Assembly: GCA_965226755.1 (NCBI GenBank)
Contig: CBDDDT010000007.1
Span: 124,001-188,000 of the forward strand
Source: Bog-113 sp965226755
GTDB lineage: Bacteria; Acidobacteriota; Terriglobia; Bryobacterales; Bryobacteraceae
Length of the DNA stretch: 64,000 bases
Reading direction: 5' to 3'
Of the stretch, positions 23,723-31,929 are shown one piece after another. The number at the start of each line of letters is the position of its first letter. Position 1 is the first letter of the stretch. The notes beneath the pieces were generated by a model, which was not told where the DNA came from, made no database searches, and was given only the letters and a program-made list of their open reading frames with translations. Position numbers and translations under genes: made by a program.

Positions 23723-24483
23723 AGCGGATTCTAACGGCCGCCGTTCTCATTCCCATCGTTCTCTTCGCGGTATTTGGCGGATTCCCGTGGCTCTTCTTCG
23801 GGGTGATCGCGGCCATCGCGGCTCTGACCTTCGTGGAATACGCGCAGCTTCTTAAAATCGGGAGCGCACGGCTTGCACTCGGCTTAGTCGCGGGACTTGG
23901 GCTGCTTTCGATTCCGCCGCAATGGATATTTCTGCCCCTATTGTTTGTCGCGCTTCTGGCTTTCGCATTGCCGCTTTTCCCCGCAGCGTCTGATGACGGA
24001 TTTGTCCGTTCAGCCGCCATGCTGCTGGGCGTTTTGTACATCTTCGGCGCGTTCAAAACAGCCTACCTGCTCGGCGCGCGGAACCCGTATTGGCTTCTGT
24101 TCGCGCTGATGATCAACTGGGTGGGAGATTCCGGCGCCTATTACGTCGGCCGCAGCCTCGGACGGCACAAGATGGCCCCGCGCGTAAGTCCCGGCAAGTC
24201 GTGGGAAGGCGCGGCGGCTTCGGTGCTTTTCTCCACGGCGTTCTTCGTCTTGATCGTCCCTCGATTCATCCCCCTTGCGCTGCCGGCCGCGGTGGCTCTC
24301 GCGCTGATCGGGAACATCGCGGGCCAGATCGGGGACCTTGCCGAATCCGCGCTGAAGCGTTCGGCCGGCGCTAAAGACAGCGGCCGCCTGCTGCCCGGAC
24401 ACGGCGGAATGCTGGATCGCGTGGATAGCGTGCTTTTTACCGTGCCCGCGATTTACGCGTTGGTCCTCGGGCTGAATTTGTGA
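23719..24483 (+). CDS. cdsA: Phosphatidate cytidylyltransferase
   Basis: A 254-residue membrane enzyme that makes CDP-diacylglycerol from phosphatidate and CTP, the branch point of phospholipid synthesis. About seven hydrophobic segments precede the signature near the C-terminus: SALKRSAGAKDSG followed by LLPGHGGMLDRVDS, containing the metal-binding Asp residues. The uppS-cdsA pairing with a 4-nt overlap is a widespread arrangement. The usual next genes (dxr, rseP) are missing here. Confidence 0.94.
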   Translation: MKRILTAAVLIPIVLFAVFGGFPWLFFGVIAAIAALTFVEYAQLLKIGSARLALGLVAGLGLLSIPPQWIFLPLLFVALLAFALPLFPAASDDGFVRSAAMLLGVLYIFGAFKTAYLLGARNPYWLLFALMINWVGDSGAYYVGRSLGRHKMAPRVSPGKSWEGAAASVLFSTAFFVLIVPRFIPLALPAAVALALIGNIAGQIGDLAESALKRSAGAKDSGRLLPGHGGMLDRVDSVLFTVPAIYALVLGLNL

Positions 24484-24514
24484 TGAGCAACTTACTCGTT
24501 ACGCTGGGAGCGAT

Positions 24515-25006
24515 GTGCCGCGCCACCAGTTCATAAAGCGGCTCGCGCTGCCGCGATCCGCCGCGGATGTGTTCGCCTGGCACGAGCAGCCGGGCGCGCT
24601 CATCAAGCTGATTCCTCCTGGAGATCCCGTGCAACTGGTCGAGCATACTCCCGGAAAGCAAGGACCCATCGGGGACGGCGCCCGGGTCGTGCTTGCGCTC
24701 GGCGCCGCGCCGTTTCAGCTTCGTTGGGTAGCGGTGCATGAAGGCTATATACCTCAGCGTCAGTTCATCGATGTTCAGGTCAAGGGCCCGTTCGCCTTCT
24801 GGCGCCACACGCATCGCTTTTCGGAAACCGGCGAACAGTCCTGCATCCTCGAAGACCACGTGGAATACCAGCTTCCTTTCGGCGCGCTGGGCGACATGGC
24901 CGCTCACCGCGGAGTGCGGGCCCGCGTGGAACGCATGTTCGCCTGGCGCCATCGAGCCACCTTCGATGCCCTCGTCCGCCCTGAACAAGGCTTGTTTCGG
25001 GACTAA
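24515..25006 (+). CDS. SRPBCC-fold ligand-binding protein
   Basis: A 163-residue protein of the START/SRPBCC superfamily (polyketide cyclase/ligand-binding subgroup): a first strand with HQFIKRLALPRSAADVFAWH, then LIPPG, a central antiparallel sheet, and a long C-terminal helix around AHRGVRARVERMFAWRHRATF. Proteins of this type bind hydrophobic ligands and some have been proposed to bind cell-division or nucleotide partners. It starts with GTG, with GGGAG about 4-8 nt upstream. It lies 31 nt after cdsA and is probably in the same transcript, suggesting a lipid-related ligand. Confidence 0.8.
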   Translation: MPRHQFIKRLALPRSAADVFAWHEQPGALIKLIPPGDPVQLVEHTPGKQGPIGDGARVVLALGAAPFQLRWVAVHEGYIPQRQFIDVQVKGPFAFWRHTHRFSETGEQSCILEDHVEYQLPFGALGDMAAHRGVRARVERMFAWRHRATFDALVRPEQGLFRD

Positions 25007-25018
25007 GGAACGTCTCGT

Positions 25019-25024
25019 TATACT
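25019..25024 (+). promoter_or_regulatory. -10 box TATACT, leaderless M28 gene
   Basis: TATACT ends 7 nt before the GTG at 25032. The AGGGG between them touches the start codon and is too close to act as a ribosome site. Confidence 0.5.
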
Positions 25025-25031
25025 CAGGGGC

Positions 25032-27179
25032 GTGAAGCTCCCCACCGCCGTTGCGCTTGCGTTCCTGTTCAGCTTCATCGCTTGCGCCCAGGACAACATT
25101 CGAGGCTTTCCGCCCGCCGACGTCGCTCAGGAAAAGCAGTGGGAAGATCGCGCGCGCGCGATCCCGGAGGCGGTCCGGATCGGCGGCTACATGAAGCAGT
25201 TATCCCTGAAACCCCACGTCGCGGGCACTCCCGGCTCCAAGGCGGTCGCGGAGTATGTGCTGGGGCTGATGAAGGAATGGGGCCTCGACGCGCACATCGA
25301 AGAGTACGAAGCTTTGCTTCCCACGCCGAAGACGCGTCTGCTCGAAATGGTTTCGCCGCGCGTGGTTCGCGCGAAGCTGACCGAACCTCCCGTGCCGGCC
25401 GATCCCACTTCGTTCGACAAGGATGAAATTCCTCCTTACAACGCGTACTCGGGTTCCGGCGACATCACCGCGCCGCTCGTCTACGCCAATTACGGGATGC
25501 CGGGCGACTATGAATATCTGGCCCGCAACGGGGTCGACGTCAAAGGAAAAATAGTCATCACGCGCTACGGCGGCGGCTGGCGAGGATTGAAGCCGCGCCT
25601 CGCCGCCGAACACGGCGCGGCCGGCTGCCTGATCTACTCCGACCCGAAGGACGACGGATATTACCGCGGCGATGTCTACCCGCAAGGCATGTGGCGCCCC
25701 GCCGACGGCGTCCAGCGCGGCAGCGTTTTGGACATGACCTTATACCCCGGCGATCCGCTTTCCCCTGGCTGGGGCTCCGAAAAAGGATCCAAGCGCCTTG
25801 CCATCAGCGACGCCCGCACGCTGATGAAGATTCCGGTCCTGCCGATTTCCTACGGAGACGCGCTTGCGCTGCTGCAGGAACTGGGCGGTCTGGTCGCGCC
25901 CGAGGACTGGCGCGGCGCGCTCGGCATCACCTACCACATCGGCAAGGGTACCGAAAAAACGCGGATGAAAGTCGAGATGGATAATTCCATCCACCCTCTG
26001 TTCGATGTGATCGCGACCATCCCTGGAACGGACTTTCGGGACGAGTGGGTGCTGGCGGGCAATCACCATGACGCCTGGGTGCACGGCGCCATGGATCCGC
26101 TGAGCGGCGCTTCCGCGTTGCTCGAGACGGCGCGTACCCTGGCTCAGCTGAGCAAACAAGGCTGGCGGCCGCGGCGGACGATCAAGCTCGCGCTGTGGGA
26201 CGGCGAGGAGTTCGGGCTCATCGGGTCGACCGAATTCGCCGAAAAGCACGCCGACGAATTGAGCGCCAAGCTGGTCGCCTACATCAATTCCGACACCACC
26301 GGGAAAGGCCAATTGGGCGTGGGCGGCTCCCACACGCTGGAAAGCTTCGTGGCCGAGCTGACGCGGGATGTGAATGACCCGATCTCCGGCAAGCCCCTGG
26401 CCGACAACATGCGGCAGCACTCGAGCGGGCAGGCGCCCCGCGCCGTAAACGACGACAAGCATCTTCCCGCCACGCCCGCCTGGCACATGGAAGCGCTCGG
26501 ATCGGGATCCGACTACACCGCTTTCCTGCAGCATCTCGGAGTCGCCTCGCTCAACCTCGGATTCGGCGACGAAACCGGCACGGGCGGCATCTACCACTCG
26601 GCTTACGATTCCTACTACTGGTACACCCATTTCAGCGACACCAATTTCATTTACGGGCGCACGCTGTCATCCGTCACGGCTCTGGCCCTCATGCGCTTGG
26701 GAGACGCGGACCTGGTCCCGTTCCAGTTCACTCGTCTCGCCGGCACGCTGACCCAATACACGGACGAGATCGAAAAGCTGGAGAAGCCCGATCAGAAGCT
26801 CGATTTGAACGATCTGCGCAGCCAGGTGAAGGAGTTCCGGAAATCAGCCGCCGCGTTTGAAAGTTCCTATTCCCGAGCTTTGCCGAAACTGGCTCAGGCG
26901 CCTGGCGAGCAGCTCGCTTTCATCAACAAACTGGTCTACGGCTCCGAGCGGAAAATGCTCCTGGAAACCGGACTTCCCCGCCGCGAATGGTTTAAGCACG
27001 CGCTTTACGCCCCCGGCAGTCTCACCGGGTATGGCGTGAAGACGCTTCCCGGGATTCGCGAGGCCCTCGAAGCCGGACAGTTAGACGAGGCCCAGCAGCA
27101 GACCGCTCAGGTCGTCGACACTCTCCGCGGGCTCACCGAACAGGTGCGCCAGGCGGATCGCCTGTTGAACGGCTTATAG
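25032..27179 (+). CDS. M28 peptidase, glutamate carboxypeptidase II-like
   Basis: An exported dizinc exopeptidase of 715 residues with the three-domain layout of GCPII/transferrin-receptor relatives: protease domain, inserted PA domain (about 125-275, with GKIVITRYGGG), and a C-terminal helical dimerisation domain. Zinc ligands and catalytic residues visible: NHHDAW with His345, Asp355 in GAMDPLSG, Glu392-Glu393 in WDGEEFG, Asp in YINSDTTG, and the last His in IYHSAYDS. GTG 25032 is chosen because it gives the signal peptide (VKLPTAVALAFLFSFIACAQ). The open frame extends 98 codons further upstream over the SRPBCC gene and is a shadow there. An Ile-Ala-Cys site allows lipidation. Confidence 0.93.
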   Translation: MKLPTAVALAFLFSFIACAQDNIRGFPPADVAQEKQWEDRARAIPEAVRIGGYMKQLSLKPHVAGTPGSKAVAEYVLGLMKEWGLDAHIEEYEALLPTPKTRLLEMVSPRVVRAKLTEPPVPADPTSFDKDEIPPYNAYSGSGDITAPLVYANYGMPGDYEYLARNGVDVKGKIVITRYGGGWRGLKPRLAAEHGAAGCLIYSDPKDDGYYRGDVYPQGMWRPADGVQRGSVLDMTLYPGDPLSPGWGSEKGSKRLAISDARTLMKIPVLPISYGDALALLQELGGLVAPEDWRGALGITYHIGKGTEKTRMKVEMDNSIHPLFDVIATIPGTDFRDEWVLAGNHHDAWVHGAMDPLSGASALLETARTLAQLSKQGWRPRRTIKLALWDGEEFGLIGSTEFAEKHADELSAKLVAYINSDTTGKGQLGVGGSHTLESFVAELTRDVNDPISGKPLADNMRQHSSGQAPRAVNDDKHLPATPAWHMEALGSGSDYTAFLQHLGVASLNLGFGDETGTGGIYHSAYDSYYWYTHFSDTNFIYGRTLSSVTALALMRLGDADLVPFQFTRLAGTLTQYTDEIEKLEKPDQKLDLNDLRSQVKEFRKSAAAFESSYSRALPKLAQAPGEQLAFINKLVYGSERKMLLETGLPRREWFKHALYAPGSLTGYGVKTLPGIREALEAGQLDEAQQQTAQVVDTLRGLTEQVRQADRLLNGL

Positions 27180-27244
27180 GCTTCCCGGCGATCTTTGTTG
27201 AGAATGAAAACGATTGTAAACCACGCTATTGGAAAGAAGTCTCC

Positions 27245-28063
27245 ATGCTACTTCCCCCTTTCTGGCGGGGTCGTGGGAAACACGCCCCTGCCAGGATTCG
27301 GATCGCGCGCTTCCAGGCGATCGTGAAAGCCGCGCAAGCAGTCGCTGGATACAACGCAATTCTCCAGGACGCCAACCTCTGCACGCCCGCGCTCGTTGAC
27401 CGCATCCAAGACGTCGAGGCGGCCCTTTCCGCCATTACGCCGATCCCTCATCATCAATACGCCTCCCTGTTCTCCACCCGGCGGCCCGCCCGGCGGCGCC
27501 CTCCGGACGGACCGGAAACCCGCAGCGCTCTTCTGGTGGAATACGCCGAAGCGCGCGCTGGTCTCGGCACGTGCCGGTCCGCGGCCGTTGACGACTCGGA
27601 CCCCTATTCGCCCCAGAGCACGGCGAACTTTACGGCGGATCTGTTTCGTTTGTCCCGCGCTCTGCAATCGCCGCCCCCAACCGAGCTGCCCTGCGATCAG
27701 GCCGTAGTGGTCTTCAGCGGGATGGAAGCGGGCATCCTGACCGAGGAACAGCGTGACGATCTCTGGAATCGGTTCCAGACGCCCCTGTTTGAGCAGTTCG
27801 TGGGAACTGATGGACGCATCGTCGCCGCGGAATGCGAAGTCCACGACGGAATGCACATCCGCCTGGACGATGCGATCGTCGAATCCCATTGCGGCGAAAT
27901 CGTGCTCACGTCGCTCACCGACCGGGAAGCCCCCGCCTTGCGCGTGCTATCCGGCCTCAGCGGAGAGATCGAGCACGCGCCGTGCGAATGCGGCCGGGCG
28001 GAACCGCGCCTGATGCGCGTAGGGCAAGCCGCCGGTTCCAAGACCGTCACCGCCGTGGCGTAG
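27245..28063 (+). CDS. Protein resembling an adenylate-forming enzyme C-terminus
   Basis: A 272-residue protein without a recognised complete domain. The second half is the most informative: GMEAGILTEEQRDDLWNRFQ, then a segment of acidic strands, then EIVLTSLTDREAPALRVLSG and PCECGRAEPRLM. The last two resemble the end of PaaK/CapK-type acyl-adenylating enzymes (a Thr/Asp-Arg strand followed by CxCG), yet no ATP-binding core precedes it. The N-terminal 120 residues are Arg/Ala-rich and unlike anything I know. A long antisense frame also exists, but the motif-bearing + frame and the lpxD spacing (45 nt) favour this strand. Function unknown. Confidence 0.6.
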   Translation: MLLPPFWRGRGKHAPARIRIARFQAIVKAAQAVAGYNAILQDANLCTPALVDRIQDVEAALSAITPIPHHQYASLFSTRRPARRRPPDGPETRSALLVEYAEARAGLGTCRSAAVDDSDPYSPQSTANFTADLFRLSRALQSPPPTELPCDQAVVVFSGMEAGILTEEQRDDLWNRFQTPLFEQFVGTDGRIVAAECEVHDGMHIRLDDAIVESHCGEIVLTSLTDREAPALRVLSGLSGEIEHAPCECGRAEPRLMRVGQAAGSKTVTAVA

Positions 28064-28108
28064 GCTGTTCCCGAAGCGCGATAAGCTACCCTTGGCTTGA
28101 GCTTCGTA

Positions 28109-29128
28109 ATGAAAGTTTCTGTGCTGGCCGAATTGCTCGGCTGCGTGTCGGACGGCCCCGGGGACACGGAAATCACGGGCGTCTCCGGGATGGAGTCGGC
28201 CGGTCCCGAACACCTCACGTTTCTGGCGAACCCGAAATACATTCCCAAGCTGAAACAGACGCGCGCGGGCGCCATCCTGATCGCGGAAAAGCCTCGTGAA
28301 TTGGACGCGGCCTGCCTCCTTTCGGCGAATCCCTATTTCGATTTCGCCCGCGCGGCCGCCTTGTTCTATCAACCGCCCCGTCCAACTCCCGGCGTCCATC
28401 CGACCGCATGGGTGGCGAGTTCCGCGATCATCGGCGAGGGTTGCTCCATTGGACCTTTTTGCGTCGTCGGCGAGCGCGCGGAGATCGGTGCGAACGCGGT
28501 GTTGCACCCGCATGTCGTCATCTATGAGGGAGCGCGGATCGGGACGGACTTCATCGCTCATTCGCATAGCTCGGTGCGCGAATTCTGCCTGATCGGGAAC
28601 CGCGTCATCCTCCAGAACGGAGTCGTGGTCGGCGGCGACGGCTTCGGCTTCGCCAAGCAGGCCGACGGAACGCATTTCAAAATCGTGCAGGCCGGAAGAA
28701 CCGTGATCGAAGACGACGTCGAGATCCAGACGCTTTCTTCGATCGATCGCGCCACCATGGGGGAAACCCGAGTGAAGCGCGGCGCCAAGATCGACAGTCT
28801 TGTCCAGGTCGGCCACGCCTGTATTGTCGGGGAAGACAACATCATCTGCGCCCAGACCGGGCTCGCCGGCAGCAGCGTGCTCGAGAAGGATGTGCTCCTG
28901 GCGGGGCAGGTCGGAATCTCCGGCCATCTGACGATCCACCAGGGAGCCATCGTCTACGCGCAAAGCGGAATCGGCGGCGATGTGGCGCCTCACGCGGTGG
29001 TCAGCGGATCCCCGGCATTCGAAAGGTCCACCTGGCTGCGGGCCATCACGGCGTTTCAAAAGCTTCCGGATCTGGTCCGCGCCGTCCGCGAATTGAAGGG
29101 AAAGGTCGAGAAACTGGAACGCAAATGA
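28109..29128 (+). CDS. lpxD: UDP-3-O-acylglucosamine N-acyltransferase
   Basis: A 339-residue acyltransferase of lipid A synthesis that adds the N-linked 3-hydroxyacyl chain to UDP-3-O-acyl-glucosamine, using acyl-ACP. The N-terminal uridine-binding domain covers about 1-100 (including LTFLANPKY). A left-handed beta-helix of hexapeptide repeats follows (HPTAWVASSAIIGEGCSIGPF and many I-G-x motifs). The catalytic His is in DSLVQVGHACIVGE and the ADP/acyl-binding region is near GGDGFGFAKQADG. The usual ATG is chosen. An in-frame TTG at 28097 would add four residues and lies 9 nt after a -10-like TAAGCT. Other lpx genes are not in the window. Confidence 0.96.
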   Translation: MKVSVLAELLGCVSDGPGDTEITGVSGMESAGPEHLTFLANPKYIPKLKQTRAGAILIAEKPRELDAACLLSANPYFDFARAAALFYQPPRPTPGVHPTAWVASSAIIGEGCSIGPFCVVGERAEIGANAVLHPHVVIYEGARIGTDFIAHSHSSVREFCLIGNRVILQNGVVVGGDGFGFAKQADGTHFKIVQAGRTVIEDDVEIQTLSSIDRATMGETRVKRGAKIDSLVQVGHACIVGEDNIICAQTGLAGSSVLEKDVLLAGQVGISGHLTIHQGAIVYAQSGIGGDVAPHAVVSGSPAFERSTWLRAITAFQKLPDLVRAVRELKGKVEKLERK

Positions 29129-29907
29129 GCGAGAACGGCAAAAACCCGGAACGTCCGCCGCTGGCGTATAAAAACGAGTCTTTCCTCAAGAGCCCCGGTT
29201 CCAGACCCCTCCGCATCCTCTCCGAATATCTGGAGCCGCTGGCGCACTTCCGGGAGCAGCGGATTCAGGATACGGTCGTTTTCTTCGGCTCCGCGCGATT
29301 GAAAGAGGATGGTCCGCTGGGCCGGTATTACGGCGATGCGCGGGAGTTAGCCCGCCTGGTTACGGAGTGGTCTCAGAAATTCGCCGGGGATACGTGGCGT
29401 TTCGTGATCACCTCCGGCGGCGGCCCGGGCATCATGGAAGCCGCCAATCGCGGCGCGCTGGATGCGGGAGGCAAGACGATCGGCCTGAACATCGGGCTTC
29501 CGTTCGAGCAGTTCCCGAATCCCTACATCACCGCGGACCTCAGCTTCGAGTTCCATTACTTCTTCATGCGGAAGTTCTGGTTCGCCTACCTCGCCAAAGC
29601 GATGGTTGTATTCCCAGGGGGCTTCGGAACCTTGGACGAGCTGTTTGAGTTGCTCACCCTGGTTCAAACCCATAAGCTCGCCAAACGGATCTCAATTCTC
29701 CTTTACGGCTCCGAGTATTGGAAAGAAATCATCAACTTCGATGCGCTGGTCCGTCATGGGATGATTTCCCCCGACGATCTCAAGCTGTTTCAATTCGCGG
29801 ACGATCCGCGGACCGCCATGACGCTTCTTCAGAAATCGCTCGAAAGCCAGATTGAATCGCCCGCGCTTGAGACCCCGGCGATCGCCGCCAGCGTCAATCC
29901 GGAATAG
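29125..29907 (+). CDS. LOG-family Rossmann-fold protein
   Basis: A 260-residue member of the TIGR00730/LOG family. Both diagnostic motifs are present: GGGPGIMEAANRGA and PGGFGTLDELFE. Characterised relatives cleave nucleoside 5'-monophosphates, including cytokinin ribotides, to the base and ribose 5-phosphate. Others are mis-annotated as lysine decarboxylase. The N-terminal 45 residues before VVFFGSAR are longer than in the shortest members. Its ATG overlaps the lpxD stop, so it is translationally coupled to lipid A synthesis, though a functional link is not obvious. Confidence 0.92.
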   Translation: MSENGKNPERPPLAYKNESFLKSPGSRPLRILSEYLEPLAHFREQRIQDTVVFFGSARLKEDGPLGRYYGDARELARLVTEWSQKFAGDTWRFVITSGGGPGIMEAANRGALDAGGKTIGLNIGLPFEQFPNPYITADLSFEFHYFFMRKFWFAYLAKAMVVFPGGFGTLDELFELLTLVQTHKLAKRISILLYGSEYWKEIINFDALVRHGMISPDDLKLFQFADDPRTAMTLLQKSLESQIESPALETPAIAASVNPE

Positions 29908-29961
29908 CCGCCTTCGAGAATGCTTGTCCGGCTGCGGGTCTGCGCTTCGGCGCCGCACTAG

Positions 29962-29967
29962 TACACT
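29962..29967 (+). promoter_or_regulatory. -10 box TACACT, leaderless phosphatase gene
   Basis: TACACT ends 6 nt before the GTG at 29974. No Shine-Dalgarno. Confidence 0.45.
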
Positions 29968-29973
29968 GGACGC

Positions 29974-31929
29974 GTGAGCCTGTTCCGCATGCTGTTCCAG
30001 AACAAGCGCATCACCATGGCCGGCGCGTTCGTCATTTTCCTTTTGGCGACGCTGATCTTCGCCCTGGCGCCCGATATGACGGGAACGGCATTGGTCGCGG
30101 GTATCGGCGCGGCCATCACGGGGATTATCGTCGCGTGGCGCGTCGCCCGCGCCGCCATACGCAAGAGTATTTGGCGGCTCCGCAACCGGCTTATCGTCAC
30201 TTACATCTTTATCGGCGTCGTTCCCCTGGTTCTCTTCCTGATCCTGGTTTTGGCCGGCGCCTACATCCTTGCCGGACAGACCGCGATGTACCTGGTCAGT
30301 TCGGAACTGGATCGCACCATCTCGGGACTCTCCATCCCCGGCCACATCCTCGCCGGCAACCCGGGAGCTGAACCCGGACCGCTTATCGAGCAGGGCGCTC
30401 CGTTTCTGAGGCAGCGATTTCCCGATTTTGAGGTAGTCGTCAGCCGGAACGGCAAAGTAACCCACTATCCTCCAAGCTCGACGCTCGCTCCGGCGCAGGA
30501 AAGCGCGCCCGCGTATACCGGAGTCACCATCAAGGACGGCATCTACTATGCCTGGTCACATAGCAAATTCGGCGACCTGCAAGTGGACGCGCTCGCCCCT
30601 ATATCCGGCGAGATGCTGGCCGAACTGGTTCCCCATCTGGGGCGTGTGGAACTCTCGGGCGATCACGTCCGGCTAGCCCACAGGACCAAACTCACCGCAC
30701 AGAACCTGCGCAACGGAGAAGTCAACGCGGTCCCGCCCCCGGCCAATCAGTTCGATTGGGAAGTCACCTTGCCCAGCTCGCGGGAGATCCGGCAATTGGG
30801 AACGGGGCGCCTTCTGAACTCCAATTTCTTGGTGATTTCCACGCGGCCCTTCGCGCTGCTCAACGCCCTTTTCGGCGACAAATTCTCGTTCGCTCTGGGG
30901 CTGCTCTATATGCTGGCCGGAATCGCCGTCCTATTCTTCCTGGTTGAAATCGTCTCCCTCGTCATCGGCGTATCCCTCACGCGCACCATCACCGGCGCCA
31001 TGCAAGGCCTCTACAACGGCACTCGCCGGGTGTCCGAAGGCGATTTCTCGCACCGGATCGAAGTGAAGGGAACGGATCAACTTGCCGCCGTCGCGGAGTC
31101 GTTCAACAGCATGACGGAGCGCCTGGAGCGTCTCGTCGTGGTCGAGAAGGAAAAGGAGCGTTTGCAATCCGAGTTGGAAATTGCCCGCGAAGTCCAGGAT
31201 CAGCTTTTCCCCCGCTCTTCCCCGACCATGCGAACGATCGAAGTTCACGGCCTCTGCCGCCCCGCGCGCATGGTGTCGGGAGATTACTACGATTTTCTCT
31301 GTCTGCAGGACACCTCGCTGGCTCTCGCGGTCGGCGACGTTGCGGGCAAGGGAATCTCCGCGGCGCTGCTCATGGCGTCGATCCAGTCCATCATGCGCAG
31401 CCAGTTAACGGCCGCTACGCCCGTGCTGGCCGCCGCCGCCAACGGAACGCCGCGCACGGTCTACTCGACTTCGAATATGGTCTCCCGCCTGAACCAACAG
31501 CTCTACCTCAGCACCGCTCCGGAGAAGTACGCCACCTTCATGTTCGGGGTCTACGATGAACTGGACCAGACGTTCACTTACACCAACGCCGGCCATCTGC
31601 CTCCCATCCTGATCCGCCGCGGCGAGTCCCGTCTTCTGGAGGTGACCGGCACCGTGGTGGGCGCGTTCCCCCGCTGTGTTTACGAGGAGCAGAAGATCCG
31701 TCTGGAACCGGGCGACCTGCTGGTCAGCTATACCGACGGAATCACCGAGCCGGAAAACGAGTATGGCGAAGAGTTCGGCGCCGACCGTCTGGTGGAAACG
31801 CTCATCCAGAATCATCGTCTGGAGACCGGCGAACTGATCAACCGCGTCATGGACACCGTGCGAAATTGGACTAGCGCGCCCGAGCTGCCAGACGACATGA
31901 CATTGGTTTTGGCGCGCAGAATCTTGTGA
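29974..31929 (+). CDS. RsbU-like PP2C phosphatase with HAMP domain
   Basis: A 651-residue membrane receptor-phosphatase. Three hydrophobic segments in the first 100 residues precede an extracytoplasmic sensor region (about 100-295), a further membrane helix (FALGLLYMLAGIAVLFFLVE), a HAMP domain (GTRRVSEGDFSHRIEVKGTDQLAAV and on), a short coiled coil, and a SpoIIE/PP2C catalytic domain with the metal-binding Asp residues (VSGDYYDF, AVGDVAGKG, SYTDGITE, LPDDMTLV). In RsbU-type partner-switching, such enzymes dephosphorylate an anti-anti-sigma factor. No RsbV/RsbW gene is near, so the target lies elsewhere. It starts with GTG, probably leaderless. The last 4 nt overlap nnr. Confidence 0.93.
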   Translation: MSLFRMLFQNKRITMAGAFVIFLLATLIFALAPDMTGTALVAGIGAAITGIIVAWRVARAAIRKSIWRLRNRLIVTYIFIGVVPLVLFLILVLAGAYILAGQTAMYLVSSELDRTISGLSIPGHILAGNPGAEPGPLIEQGAPFLRQRFPDFEVVVSRNGKVTHYPPSSTLAPAQESAPAYTGVTIKDGIYYAWSHSKFGDLQVDALAPISGEMLAELVPHLGRVELSGDHVRLAHRTKLTAQNLRNGEVNAVPPPANQFDWEVTLPSSREIRQLGTGRLLNSNFLVISTRPFALLNALFGDKFSFALGLLYMLAGIAVLFFLVEIVSLVIGVSLTRTITGAMQGLYNGTRRVSEGDFSHRIEVKGTDQLAAVAESFNSMTERLERLVVVEKEKERLQSELEIAREVQDQLFPRSSPTMRTIEVHGLCRPARMVSGDYYDFLCLQDTSLALAVGDVAGKGISAALLMASIQSIMRSQLTAATPVLAAAANGTPRTVYSTSNMVSRLNQQLYLSTAPEKYATFMFGVYDELDQTFTYTNAGHLPPILIRRGESRLLEVTGTVVGAFPRCVYEEQKIRLEPGDLLVSYTDGITEPENEYGEEFGADRLVETLIQNHRLETGELINRVMDTVRNWTSAPELPDDMTLVLARRIL

